Source of the DNA: Penelope pileata | Taxonomy: Eukaryota > Chordata > Aves > Galliformes > Cracidae | Assembly (NCBI GenBank): GCA_013396635.1 | Contig: WBMW01005466.1 | Location: 291,382-355,381 of the forward strand | Direction: 5' to 3' | DNA length: 64,000 nt | Shown: in pieces, positions 52,598 to 64,000 of the stretch | Layout of the letters: each line of letters opens with the position of its first letter | Position numbering within the stretch: position 1 is the stretch's first letter | Notes under the pieces: generated by a model | Told to the model about the DNA's origin: nothing | Database searches by the model: none | What the model saw: only the letters and a program-made list of their open reading frames with translations | Position numbers and translations under genes: made by a program

Positions 52598-53018
52598 GTG
52601 ATTAGGGGCCTGGAGCATCTAACTTGTGAGAAAAGGCAGAAAGACCTGGGACTGTTCAGTCCGAAGCAGAGAAAACTGAGAGGATCTTAGAAAACTTACG
52701 AATCCCTAAAAGATGGGTGGAGTCAAGTGGATGATGGGGCCAGGCTCTTTATAAGGGTGCCCAGTGACAGTACAAGGGGCAATGGGCACAAACTGGACAA
52801 TAGGACATTCCATACAAACACGGGAAAAAAATCCTTTACTTTGAAGGTGACAGAGCACTGGAACAGGCTGCCCAGAGAAGTTGTAGAGTCTCCTTCTCTG
52901 GAGATATTAAGACCCGCTTGGACACTTTCCTCTGCAACCTACTGTAGGGAACCTGCTTTAGCAGGGGGTTTGGACCAGATGATCTCCAGAGGTCCCTTCC
53001 AACCCCTACGATTCTGTG
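52598..53018 (+). mobile_element. CR1 retroposon 3'-end fragment
   Basis: The plus strand shows ctgggactgttcagtccgaag, gtgcccagtgacagtacaag, gagcactggaacaggctgcc, cagatgatctccagaggtcc and ccaacccctacgattctgtg. This is a nearly intact CR1 3' end of about 420 bp. It is antisense to NCAM2 and inverted relative to the copies at 51109 and 62564. Confidence 0.95.
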
Positions 53019-55204
53019 AAAATATATATTAATCTACTTATTAAGCTGAAAGAAAAAATAACCAGGTGTGCTCAAGGCTCTATAAATGTAAAATGTGATT
53101 GTAAAGCCTGAAAATACAGAAAAAATCGGGCAACTGTCATACCACGTTTTCTGAGCAGATTCTAGCATATTTGGTTCAAAGATGCATGGCTTTTGAGAGC
53201 CTAAGTAAGCTAGGTGTTTTTATTTCAGCATTTGGAATACACATAAGAGGGATAAGACAGGTAAGGTCACAAACATTCCATCTTCTTATCTGCTTGATGA
53301 CAAAATATAAAGGAATAATAGTACATACTTTTCTCATTAATCAAATTTACATTGCACACAGCTGCATAAACATTCCTTCTATTGAAAATTCAGATTATAC
53401 TTAAGACATCTGGAAAATAGAAATAGTTTGTGGTCGAACTATACTATAATTACAAAGGGTACTTTGAAATGCTTCTTGAGGAGTTTTTCTCCTCATTTGA
53501 TTTTTATGAAATCAACTGTCAGAAACTACTGAAATCCCATAAACTCAGACTACTCATTGATCTTGTAGGTAAAACAGCCACATCCTAGAGAACTCAATAT
53601 GCAACAGAACTCCTTTTGATTTATTTTTGTCAATTCTGATTGCAGAAAAATGTTTTCTCTTTTTAGAAAGAGAAAATTCCAGACATAGCAACGTTTCTTT
53701 CTATTGTAGTTAAAGCTAACTTTGCTTCATCTAGCCTGAACAATTTTTTCATTGTATGGTAAACGAACACCATTGCCAGTACACTACAGAAATAATATCA
53801 TATCATATTTGTTCATATCTGTCTGGTCTGCCTGAGAAAGTGTGGAAAGGTTGTTAGAAATTGAATTTTCTTGACTGCTAATAAATCCCCTGCTAATTAT
53901 TATGTTAATTTGTATATTCTTGTCAGGGCACCCATAGCTATAAAAAAATAGTATTTCTTATTTCCAAATGCTTATACTGTATACACATGTATGGTTAATT
54001 AGCAAAAAAATAAAAATCAAACAAACCAATGGAAATGAATAGTAGCAAAAAATAGTAAAAATATTTTAAAACATTTTAAGGAAGAACATCCATGTTTTCA
54101 AGCTGTTCAGAAGACTGAACAGAAACAAATTTGTACCAAAAACCTTAGCACAAGTTCTGGGCATTAAAGTGAATGAGATCTCCTTGGTAATAAAGAAAAA
54201 TAACACAAAGAGAACCAAAGCATTCGCAAGTTCTCTGTTCTCATAACACGATGACAGAATTACCAAGTCATGAAAGGTAAGAAATCTTCAGTGAGAGAAA
54301 CAGGGATTTCCCTGCTCCTCTCAGACTTATTATGCAGAACAAACAAAAAGCAGTAATAAAGATGGAAAAACTGGGGAGAGCAGGCTGTGTGTAGGTTTCT
54401 ATAGATATGTTAGTGCTCCAGAAAAACCTATCCAAGTAAGAATCTGATATGAGGACAAAACAGCTTTTTAAACACTGATATTGGAAATATCAAAAAGAAT
54501 TATCAACAAAAAAGCTGCATAAACATATACAGATGTTAGATGGCACTATGATGGGCACATCCATTCAGAAAGTGCAGAGCACTAAGCATTTCAAATGCTG
54601 AATTCTATAATATTACTGTTATTATTATTGCTTTATGGTTACACGACTATTATTAGAAGTTTCAATCTTGCCAGAGCCCTGATGTAGTACAAACAATAGT
54701 CTCAAGAAGCTTGAATTGTCAATTAAAATTAGAGAAAGCAGGTAGGTGAGACAAACAAGCTAACGAAGTGGAAAGAAATATGTAATTTAATAGGTCATTT
54801 TAACACAAACTGTCTGTGTGCTATTTAGCTATTAAAATTTGCCATCTGCCTTGCCACTTTCAGTCTGCCGTTTTTTGAATACATTTAAGGGGAAGAAAAG
54901 TATAATGAATTGTTGGCTGTATACATTTCTGGGATTTTAACCTGTGTGAAAGAGACAAAAGAAAAAGGAAAGTTCTTTGTAGGAGAAAATACAGCAACTG
55001 GTCCACATTTTCAGAGTGAGAGGTGATCTTTGTAAAGGAAATATTGGACTAAAATCACAGTGAGCTTTAGAGATTACAGACGAGGTAAGAGGCTTATTTT
55101 CTGATACAAAGCCAAGTCAAGCTAATGGTACACCGATTATTGTAATTTAATTGAAATATATCCAATAGTAGAGCACGCGGGAAAATAAATATACATATTT
55201 AACG

Positions 55205-55300
55205 ATGCGTTCTATATTAGCTATAACCACTCAAGAAACAGATCTGGGCGACAGGGCCAGCAGTTCTGTGGAAATAACAGTTCAAAACCTGAGAGACAGA
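55205..55300 (+). mobile_element. Possible ancient CR1/L3-like RT fragment
   Basis: The plus-strand frame reads ITTQETDLGDRASSSVEITV, which lines up loosely with the CR1-clade region TTQE-x-DLG-x-x-x-SS preceding the AAAVKKAN motif. The similarity fades after about residue 30. The segment up to 55390 is CpG-containing and open but unrecognised. This is a tentative call from recollection only. Confidence 0.4.
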
Positions 55301-56512
55301 GAGGTAAAGAGAATGCAAGAGAAGGCACGGAGAGCCAAGCAGAATCACTGCGACGCTGCTGAGCAGCCAGGTTCCCCCGCAACATGAATCCTGCACGCCA
55401 TTCTTGCCTTGCCATTCCACAAACAATCGATTATGACTAGCATGGTACAGAAATGCATGGATCAGATTCATAACGGTTTCCATAAAGTGAACTAGTGAGA
55501 TATAAAACTGCATCTCATGTAAAGAACATGCAGATTATTCTTCCTTTTTTTTTCCTTAAAATGAGAATTATGAGCCAAAGAAATGAATAGGCTCCAGACT
55601 AAACATAAGAAATCCTTTTTCCATGAAAGAAAGAAATTACTTAACAATTTCAGGTTAGGATGTTGTCAAAGCAAAAAAGATATGTAGTTTCAAAAGGATT
55701 AAACAAACTCATGATATCTATTTAATAATCTGAATTTAGTTTTCCAGGAATTTTTCAGACCAGTGGCTGTTGAATGACAGAAGAATGTACACATAAAGGA
55801 AACAGACACTCTTAGTCCAGTATTGCTCCCTTTCACTGTTCCTTACATTAAAAAATTACCTTGCCATAAGCAAGTACAATTCAGCCATTTTTAAAATTAC
55901 TTAAATTACATTCCAAATTATTCCTGTCACACTTGCAAGTAATTTATATTCCTTCAATATTTTTTCAATTTTGAAAATACATTTTAATAAAAAGTTTCTA
56001 TTTTGCACAAAAATCTTCAATATAGTCTCTATCTTCATGCTTAATTTTCTCTCCTTTGAAAACAAATTTAGAAGAAACCCTCAATCACCACAGAACAGCA
56101 AGTACTGCAGTGGTAAGGCAATCCATCTAGAGTGTATGGATGGCTAGAGACAGTGCAGTTCAGAGCTGTAAAAAGTTTCCTGAATAAGAAAGACAGGGGA
56201 AAACACGCAGACCACAGTTAATCTGTTCACTTTACACCGTGGTTTCAGCGTCATGCTCCACATCCAGAAAACAATATTAACTAATCCATCAACTTTGAGT
56301 CAAAGACACCAGATTCGCTGCTTCTGTTGGAACTGTTTCACTTTGTATAGATTACTATTAGTTTTGCAAGGATGTAAAATTTAATTTTTCATGGTCTTTA
56401 GTACTTGCTTTAGCTGTTCAAATATAAGCAGTCTTCCTCTCTACTAAAAGCCATAGTTAATTATTTGTACCATGTAGAAGCACTTGAACAATCCAGTGAT
56501 ACTGTATGTAAT

Positions 56513-56531
56513 AAAAAAAAAAAAAAAAAAA
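56513..56531. repeat. Poly-A run
   Basis: Nineteen consecutive A on the plus strand. No retroposon was recognised beside it. Confidence 0.85.
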
Positions 56532-57191
56532 GCAAAAATTAATTTGTAGGCTTTTTGTAAATAAGCTATAGCCTTCATCCTGCAGAGTGATTCTGAGGGA
56601 GATTTTCATATTCTCACAGATGTCTACTCTCATGAAGCCATAGCTTCACAACCAAAAGGACACGATCGTGAACGCAGATTGGGTAGTAGGGCATGGAAAG
56701 AGAAGTAAGTTTTCATGTTTTTATTAATTTTGCTTCTGAAACTATCTTTAGTGACTATGTCTGCAATCATGCACTTAAATACAAAATCAGGATCACATCA
56801 TCATGGCATTCTTCTACGAATAAAAAGCACTGCTTGAAAGTATAAATAACCTTTTTTTCCCCCCATTCAATGGTTTTTCCTCTTTCTCCCCTTGGTTTTC
56901 TTGCAGGCAGCCATCTTTTAAAGGCAAATCAGAGTGAATTAACTATTTAACACTCCACTGTATTGTATCTGAATAGTACAATAGCAAAGACAGCCTTTTC
57001 AAAATTAGATTCAGAAATAAGTGTTAAAGTGGCCAAGAACAAGGAAAAAAGTTGTAAAATTATACAGTGGTTTGCTGCATCAGTAGACGTCTTGCAAGAT
57101 TACTGTTCAATTGAAAATTGGGAATTATAACTTCAGTTTCCTATTGTTTGCATTTTAAAAGGAAGGATAGTATGTTATATGCAGTACTTAC

Positions 57192-57352
57192 CAAAAACTT
57201 GAAGGAATGTCTGTCTTTTATCATTCCCTGCTTTGTTTTTAGCATTGCAGATATAAGGACCTGCATCAATATTTTTTATATCTCTTATTGTTAGCTCTGC
57301 ATTGCTTCCTCTCAATACATATTTCTCATTTTCTTCAATAAGTTTACCATTC
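57192..57352 (-). CDS. NCAM2: NCAM2 exon, second half of Ig domain 3
   Basis: This 161-nt exon completes the split Arg codon (AG|G) and continues [19 protein letters not shown], a stretch that is nearly diagnostic for NCAM2. It carries the second Ig3 cysteine in the F-strand motif [14 protein letters not shown] and ends FLQVF plus one base of the next codon. The acceptor is a long T run followed by AG (plus-strand A run at 57355-57368) and the donor is TTTG|gtaagta. With the previous exon it makes a 279-nt cassette that starts and ends in phase 1. The 4987-nt intron between the two Ig3 exons is in phase 2. The open frame can be extended through the acceptor to an upstream ATG, but that part is intron: the A/T run and AG acceptor mark the true boundary. 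Confidence 0.96.
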
Positions 57353-58492
57353 CTAAAAAAAAAAAAAATGACATAAAACAACTAGTAGGTTCCAAAGTCT
57401 GAAACAATGTGCTATGAAAGCATCAATCAATTTTAAATAATCTTGTAAGAAAGTGCTTTTACTCTGTTATCAAAAGTGCATTAACTCATGTGACATAAAC
57501 TGGCAGTATGTATAGAAGGGAATTATTTTTTAGCATAACAGCTGGATTGTTCTGCTGGATTACAGTGTTTCTTTGTGTTTCTTTTTTTAATAAGAATGTG
57601 CACACTCTAGACTTAAGCAATGCATTCTAGACTCCATTTTGATGTTCAAAACCCCAGATTCTCAATTTTATTGTCGGGTTCTAAAATATGTGTATATTAA
57701 AAATACTATGATATCTTTATTCTTAAATTTTCATGACTTAATGGTAGGAAAAATGCATGTGAATATAACTTTAATGGCTTGCACTCAAGGAAGGATAGAA
57801 AGAAATCAATTAGACAAATACATACTTATATGTAAGAAACATTTAAAAGCACATTTTTGAAGTTTACTATTGCAGATCACACTAGTAATAATGTAGCAAT
57901 TCATAAAAATAATTTTATATTACTTAGACATAGAGCCTCTCAGCACATAAAGAACTCTTCCAAATTATTTCCTCTCAGATGCTGTTGGCTAGCCACAATT
58001 TAGTTAGCAGACTTATCTCCAGACATTAGAATTAGCTCTGACCATATGGTATAGAAATAATAAAATCCATGAACAATTGTGAGGGATGATCAAGGCTTGA
58101 CCAGTCCATCTGAGTACCTTGGCATACACACAGTTATCACAACAGTTGCTTCTAAAAGGAAGCAATCCTAACTTGATTTTGATTTCTTCTCATTCTGCCT
58201 TGCTTGCTTTAGGATTCTTTTGTCCTTACTTCTTTTGAACCATCAACAATCTGTTCTCATGAGCACCTACATGAAGATTGCCTGATTTTAATAAGCATTA
58301 AGAAACCTGCTGACATTTGCCAAGTTCTTGAAAACTGTTCGCGAAAAGAAACCAATGTTTATGTCTGGTTTTGAACAGTTTTATTTCAAAATTTGAGCAA
58401 AAAATTCATTTTCTTTCTGCTCAAAGAAAGCTAATAGCTATCTATATTTTATATTTCCTAAAATAATATCTTCTCTTAAAGTGAAAACACTG

Positions 58493-58531
58493 TTTTTTGG
58501 TTGTTTTTTGGGTTTTTTTGCGCCCCCCCCC
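58493..58531. repeat. Low-complexity T/G then C9 run
   Basis: A T/G-rich tract ending in nine consecutive C. A simple sequence prone to length error. Confidence 0.85.
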
Positions 58532-61000
58532 TTGTTGGGAACATCAATCTTTGTCTCTATCTTAGATTTTAGTGATATTTTGGTAAGTAACTTACTAATT
58601 CATTTCAATACATTACGGTGATTCTTGTTCATCTCCTTTTTGAACAAAATCATACAAATTGTTTTTGCTGATCAGAAAAGGTTTTATTTGACATTTGTTT
58701 TCATAAAAATTACAGTGATTTCTGTAGGAAACAGAAGTCTATATTCAAGGTCAAAAATAATTTCCAAGTGCCTTTCATCTCAACCACCACCTATATCTAT
58801 GTCCATCTCTGAGAAGAATTTAGATTATGAAGGTTACCTTAGACCTTCTAGGGAAAAAGAAGGATTCAGATTGATGCCAATATGTATGAACAAGAAAACA
58901 TAAGTAACACATTAAAAGAGGATTACTTCTTTTGTCAGACAGTTCTATGCCCTGTCAGTAAAGATAAGGGGAACAGATCCAACTAAACTTTAGTACTGTA
59001 TGTAATCTCCAATATATACGTATATACAAATCATCGTGTTTTCAGTAGGACTATTCATATTCACATCAGTTCAGGACCTGTAAATTTGGACTGTATTTCA
59101 GTCCCAGCTAATTCAATTTTACTAATGTATTGTTTCTCTGAAGATTATGCTTTACAGTAATGTATTATCAGTTAAATGGTGAAAAAATTAGGTTCTCATA
59201 GTCCATGAAATATTAATGAAGTACATTTGTATATTAAGTAGAGTGAAAACTAAATTTTTACTACCTTTCTTCTTTACTAGATGTCTCAAACTGACTAACC
59301 AGCAAATGAACTAAGGCATTTTTGAGTAACAGACACATCAGTTAAAATGCCTCCATTCTGAACTGATTAAATCCTAAACTTAGTCAGCACTTAGAATCAA
59401 AAAGGGTCAACATAAGTAAAGCTCTACTACATTAGATACCATCTAAAGAGATTTTAGATCTTGAAACTACAGTTTTGACCAGATCTTGCCTGCAGTGAAT
59501 GCAGAAGGATATATAAGCCACCTAAATAGCATTTCATTTTCAAGCCATTTTTCATGTCCTAGCAGAATTTAACGTCTCTCTTAAATCAGTTCATCGGAAA
59601 GTGAAAAGAAAGCAAGAGAATCAATTAAAAAGGAAATCTGTTTCTCTTTTAAAATACCAGTTGATTGTAAGGAGGGTAAGGCTACGCTACGATAGATCCA
59701 AATTATGCATGCCTTGTGAAAGAAACTTCACTTGAGCCAATGAGAGATTTCCAGGTGTTAGAGCATATTTTAAAAAGCAATAAAGACACAAAGAACTTCG
59801 ATTGTGTATAAAGCAGGTCCTTGATCTTGGTGAACCATCTCACCAGATACAGAGGTACTTTCCATACAGTGTAACGAAAGTCCTCCAACAGAATGGAGTA
59901 GAACTTGTCCACATCATTTTTATCAATCAGAACTTTTCCTCAGCTCTCCAGAACACTCAGAATACTTCTAAGTGTTTTAGAAGGGAAAAAAACATGTATT
60001 TGTTATTCCATGTATGCAGTGCATTTTGTAGTTAGGTCTATCTAACAACAGGAACATTCACAAGTTTTTTTCATCTTGTTCTCTAATAGGTTGCATCTCT
60101 CTGTACTTTTTTCCTTAGCATAGCCAGATATTCATACATCAGATTTCCATTAAGTCACTTCATTATACCTGCCCATTTTGTAAATGAATAACCAGAGATA
60201 AGCTAAATAAAAGGGCTGAACTCACGTAGATAAACACTACAGCTGGGAATAAAACTGAATATGATTCCCAGAACTTACTGTAACCAAAGGTTATAAGCAG
60301 ATTAACACTTAATCAAATTCAATATTTAATTACACTTGCTTATTAAGAAAAACAAAACAAAGCACTTTCTTATAGCGGATGTTAGTATCAACTTACATCC
60401 AACATCAAAAAAATACACTAAACAAGATGAAATTGGGAATAAAACACCTTAGCCATTAGTTCTGCAAAATAGATTCAATTAAGATCTCATTGGATGACAT
60501 GCATACTAATATTTGATAAATCAGTTTAAACACATAAAACAGCATTGTTTTTTTATTTTTTTTCCTCAAAAACAAGAAAGATTACATTGATTTAATTTCT
60601 TTTTGCTCAGACTAATTGCTGAAGAAAAAGAATCTGAAATAGTCTAGAAAACTATGTTCTTCACCTCGGAAGATCTGTGAGGTAAGTCCAAGGGCAAGGA
60701 CAATATTCCACCAGATTCCAAATCTTATTAATGGCTACCAAAACATAAGTTTGAAGGGATAGGAATAACTTGGGTCAGAGATTTCACAATTTTTTTTGTA
60801 CAGATTTAGTACTGCAATAGTGGATCAATTTCACTTCTTTCAGGATGTAACAACTGAGCTCTATCTTTTTTTTTTCTATTTTTTCCTGTAACAGATTTCA
60901 GGGGCCTTTTCTACCAATCACTTTACAACTTACCACCACCAGAAAATAAAAAAGCAAGAATATTTTCTACCTGCTAAGAATATATAGCCTAATGAGACAA

Positions 61001-61020
61001 AATAATAATAATAATAATAA
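61001..61020. repeat. (AAT)n microsatellite
   Basis: Six to seven AAT units inside an AT-rich stretch. A simple repeat. Confidence 0.9.
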
Positions 61021-62339
61021 AAATAAGCAGTGAAGGGAAATACATAAGGCAATATTGCTCACTGTTTGTTCGTTTCTGAAATAGGTATGTTTAATGTGTC
61101 CTCATTTAAAATCCAGTATAGAGTACAGTAGCCTGAAAGGCTTTTGTAAAATCTGTATAAAAGATAATTAATGAATGGTATAAAACAGTTGGTTGCTTCA
61201 ATGACAGGCAAAACAAAGAAAAATTAAAAAGGTAGTCTCTGATCTGCAGAGAAAAATGTCTCTCCAAGACAGTTAGTCTGTATACGCACTGTAATATTTA
61301 CAAATTACTGAAAAAACACATCTGTAAACAGAGATATGCATGAACTGTGGAAATTTACAATTTTTTTCATAAACAATATAAAACACAATGCTGGCTAGTC
61401 TTACAACAAGGCCACATTAATAGAACACAAAGTTAATTCCTTAATTTACATCTGCCATTGAAAATTTCACTCGACATTTGCCTTAAGACATGTTAGGATA
61501 AAGGTGTCAGCCAAAGGAAGCTAACATTTAAAATGAATAACATTGTTCAAAGATTCCAAAGGAGTTTAATAACTGATGAGAATTCCTTCCAAATCATTTA
61601 GAAAATGTAGTGACCTTTTATTTCACAAGAAATAATATGTATGGATGCAAATATTTATTTTTACAACTGTTATATAGCGAATGTTCCCAAATGTTCCCAG
61701 TGTTCATTTCACTGACACACATGAACTTTAAAAGCAGTTCCATATTTCAAAACATATTACATTTAAAAAAATGTAAAATTATGCTTCCAATTTATTCAAT
61801 GAAGCATTCACATCTACTGGACGTATTTGAAGCCATATCTCCTTCTGAATGAAAATCTCATTTAAATGGAGAATTAGGGTTAGAAACAGGTTTAAAATTG
61901 TACTGTTTTTACAGATGGACAAACTGTTATTTTTGTGCTGGTCTGTATTGGTTATGTATTTGTTGCATAATTCTACATGTTTTTTACCTGAAGCATTCAC
62001 AGGCAAAGCTGTGAGATTTTTGTCTGTATTTTCTTAGAAAAACAGACTAATTGTTTCAACTATTTGGTTTTGCTCAAACACAAAGAAATCAAAACAACAT
62101 AGTACTTCAGCTACATTTTAAATTTCTCTCACTTTCGTAATAACCAGAGAACAACTGCATTTCTGTGTATTCATTCACTTAATGCTGAATCTAGCTTTAG
62201 AAGTAAAGAGGAGAAATAAACAGGAAGTAAGTTTTAAAATTCAGTAAAGTAATTAAGGTTGTACTTGAGTGAGACAGAAAATCACAACAGGAAAAAAAAA
62301 AAAAATGTTCTTGGATGTGCAGATCTTAACTGAACTTAC

Positions 62340-62457
62340 CTATACCAGCTTATTTCTGGTGGAGGTGATCCACTGGCTCTGCAAAACAAAGTTATTGCCT
62401 CTCCTCGATCTGCAGTGGCATTAAAAGATTTCTGTAGCAGAGTAATTGCAGGGGGAA
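62340..62457 (-). CDS. NCAM2: NCAM2 exon, first half of Ig domain 3
   Basis: NCAM2 is a GPI-anchored or single-pass membrane adhesion protein of neurons, best known in olfactory axon sorting; it binds homophilically through its Ig domains. This 118-nt exon begins at base 2 of a codon (G from the previous exon, then TT, giving Val) and ends after base 2. Its translation opens [16 protein letters not shown] and ends with the Ig tryptophan in ISWYR, as in NCAM2 Ig3. The first domain cysteine is in TLFCRAS, and NAT is a potential N-glycosylation site. On the minus strand the acceptor is tttttcag and the donor is ATAG|gtaagt, close to consensus. It is the most 5' exon in the window, and a CR1 copy begins about 107 bp upstream of its acceptor. 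The exon encoding the end of Ig2 is not seen between here and 64000. Identification is from recalled family sequence. Confidence 0.95.
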
Positions 62458-64000
62458 CTGAAAAATAAAACATTATGTCTTATTAATGGAAAATAGAAGA
62501 TTCTCTGTGATTCTGGAGGAATTTAAAGCACAGGATCCTTTACCAATTTTGGAATTTGTAGTTACAGAATCACAGAATTGCAGGGGTTGGAAGGGACCTC
62601 GAGAGATCATTGAGTCCAACCCCCCCCTGCCAGAGCACGTTCCCTACAGCAGGCTGCACAGGTAGGCATCCAGACAGGTCCTGAATGTCTCCAGAGAATG
62701 AGACTCCACAACCTCCCTGGGCAGTCAGTTCCAGTGCTCCATCACCCTCACCATAGAGAAGTTCTTATTTGTATTTGTGCTCCAGTTTGTGGACATTTCC
62801 CCTTGTCCTGTCCCCCCACTGAAAAGAGATTGCTCACGTCCATTTGCCTCTCACACTTCAGATATTTATAGATATTTATAAGATCCCCTCTCAGTCTTCT
62901 TTTCTCAAGGCTGTACAGACCCAGGTCACTCAGTCTNCAGGTTATGGTTGCTCAATATGAACCAGTATTTCTATATTTTTTTTAAAGCACATGATAAATT
63001 TTTAATATTATCATGGCATTTACAACTTTTTTGCACTAGAACAAACTCAGAAAAAGTCGTGTTTAGTGGATGTCAATTTTCTTACAGAACACTTTTGAAG
63101 TGACTGAAGTCATACCTAGCAGCTATGCATGCATTCTATCATACAGTAGAGTTATGACTGGTGGTAATATAAGTACCTTAAATGAAGATGTCTCTATATA
63201 GTCACTTTCATTAAGCTATATGGTAGACATACTACTACACACTGATATCAGACACTGCTTTTAAAACAGGTGTCATTATGTAGTATATCTACTAAATATT
63301 TTTCATTTTTTTATTGAACTCCTGCAAAATTTCCTGGGCAGGGGTATTGCCAGTTTAAAGAAAGTAAAATGTGATAGAACCCAATGGATACAATCTGTTT
63401 TTTTGGAAATTACAGTCTGTTTTGGTAATTGTGTTCTGTAGACCACATATTTTGTCTGTCCTTTATAGGATAAAGTTATTAATAAAATTAAAACCCTTTG
63501 CAGTGAACCTCTGCCCAAAAGAAAAATAGCAGTAATATTTAAGACAGAACAACTCACAGGCTGGTTTTAATATCTCTGTTCATATGGAATTTTAAGACAC
63601 TTGTCCTGATTCTGTTTCCTTTAACTCTCAAGTAAACAAACAAAGAAAAACAATCCCAGCAAACTGGAAGGAAGATACATGGAAAAGAAATGAGAGGAAG
63701 AAAAGATACATAAAATATAGTGTTCTCCTAGCAAGAATACCTTGTCATTAGAGTGGCTCAGAGTTATCCATTTTAGCTTTAACTTTAAGTAGAGAATAGA
63801 AGGCAACCCCAATGAATTTGCTTATGGCTTACCACTGCACTGCCACATTTTTCTCACAAACTGCTGAGAATCAGCTTCTGTTGCTTTAAACAATACAAGT
63901 ACTGTTTACAATACAAGTATTTTAGCTTTAGAGTTCTCTCTCAGAAGCCTTTCCAGCTTCTGAATCTTAAACATATGAAATTATTAAAACAGTGTACCAG
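62458..64000 (-). other. NCAM2: NCAM2 intron between Ig2 and Ig3 (partial)
   Basis: Only the 3' end of this phase-1 intron is in the window. It contains the CR1 copy at 62564-62936 and one ambiguous base at 62937. The rest shows nothing recognisable; no Ig2 exon is present. Confidence 0.85.
62564..62936 (-). mobile_element. CR1 retroposon 3'-end fragment
   Basis: The plus strand starts acagaatcacagaattgcag, then ggttggaagggacctcgag, ggcatccagacaggtcctg and ctcaaggctgtacagaccc, ending at cactcagtct. It closely resembles the first ~400 bp of the copy at 51109. Directly after it comes an N (62937), then unrelated sequence. It is in sense with NCAM2, about 107 bp from the Ig3 acceptor. Confidence 0.95.

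Larger units (their letters stand above)
46306..57191 (-). other. NCAM2: NCAM2 intron between Ig3 and Ig4
   Basis: A 10,886-nt phase-1 intron that is the most repeat-laden part of the window. It holds a CR1 remnant at 46719-47018, a solo LTR at 47082-47672, CR1 pieces at 48424, 50147, 50495, 51109 and 52598, and a possible ancient CR1 coding fragment near 55205. The segments 47700-48400, 48700-50100, 53050-55200 and 55400-57100 show nothing I can name. Confidence 0.85.
57353..62339 (-). other. NCAM2: NCAM2 intron inside Ig3
   Basis: A 4987-nt phase-2 intron. It is AT-rich, with a short G/T then C9 low-complexity patch at 58493-58531 and an (AAT)n repeat at 61001-61020. No transposon is recognised here. 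Confidence 0.9.

Overview
This window is vertebrate nuclear DNA, almost certainly from a bird close to chicken. It is AT-rich, has large introns, and carries CR1 retroposon 3' ends in both orientations, avian-type solo LTRs and one mariner-type transposon. Only one gene is supported. Six exons on the minus strand encode the third, fourth and fifth immunoglobulin domains of neural cell adhesion molecule 2 (NCAM2, also called OCAM). The assignment rests on my recollection of the NCAM2 protein and on perfect agreement of splice sites and reading frame; no database search was run.

The gene runs from high to low coordinates: 62457-62340 and 57352-57192 (Ig3), 46305-46160 and 24624-24474 (Ig4), 11531-11344 and 9888-9792 (Ig5). 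The exons total 861 nt (287 codons). All ten visible splice sites inside the series, and the last donor, fit GT-AG. Each Ig domain is a two-exon cassette that starts and ends in phase 1 (279, 297 and 285 nt). The signal peptide, Ig1-Ig2, FN3 domains, transmembrane segment and tail lie outside the window. Introns are about 5.0, 10.9, 21.5, 12.9 and 1.5 kb.

The introns hold mobile-element debris. There is an old + strand solo LTR at 12623-13137, another + strand solo LTR at 33908-34797, and a minus-strand (gene-sense) LTR at 47082-47672. A dead mariner-type transposon with recognisable inverted ends lies at 43935-45307. About ten CR1 pieces are scattered, with a cluster of four in alternating orientation at 50147-53018. 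One of them (51109-52052) still shows the reverse-transcriptase FADD motif. Microsatellites and homopolymer runs are scattered throughout.

I found no tRNA or rRNA, no CRISPR, no second protein gene and no convincing undescribed system. The most useful leads are the modular exon phases, the Ig4 intron at the site where NCAM1 carries its VASE mini-exon, inverted CR1 pairs that could loop out the Ig3 exons, and three near-perfect hairpins without an assigned function.
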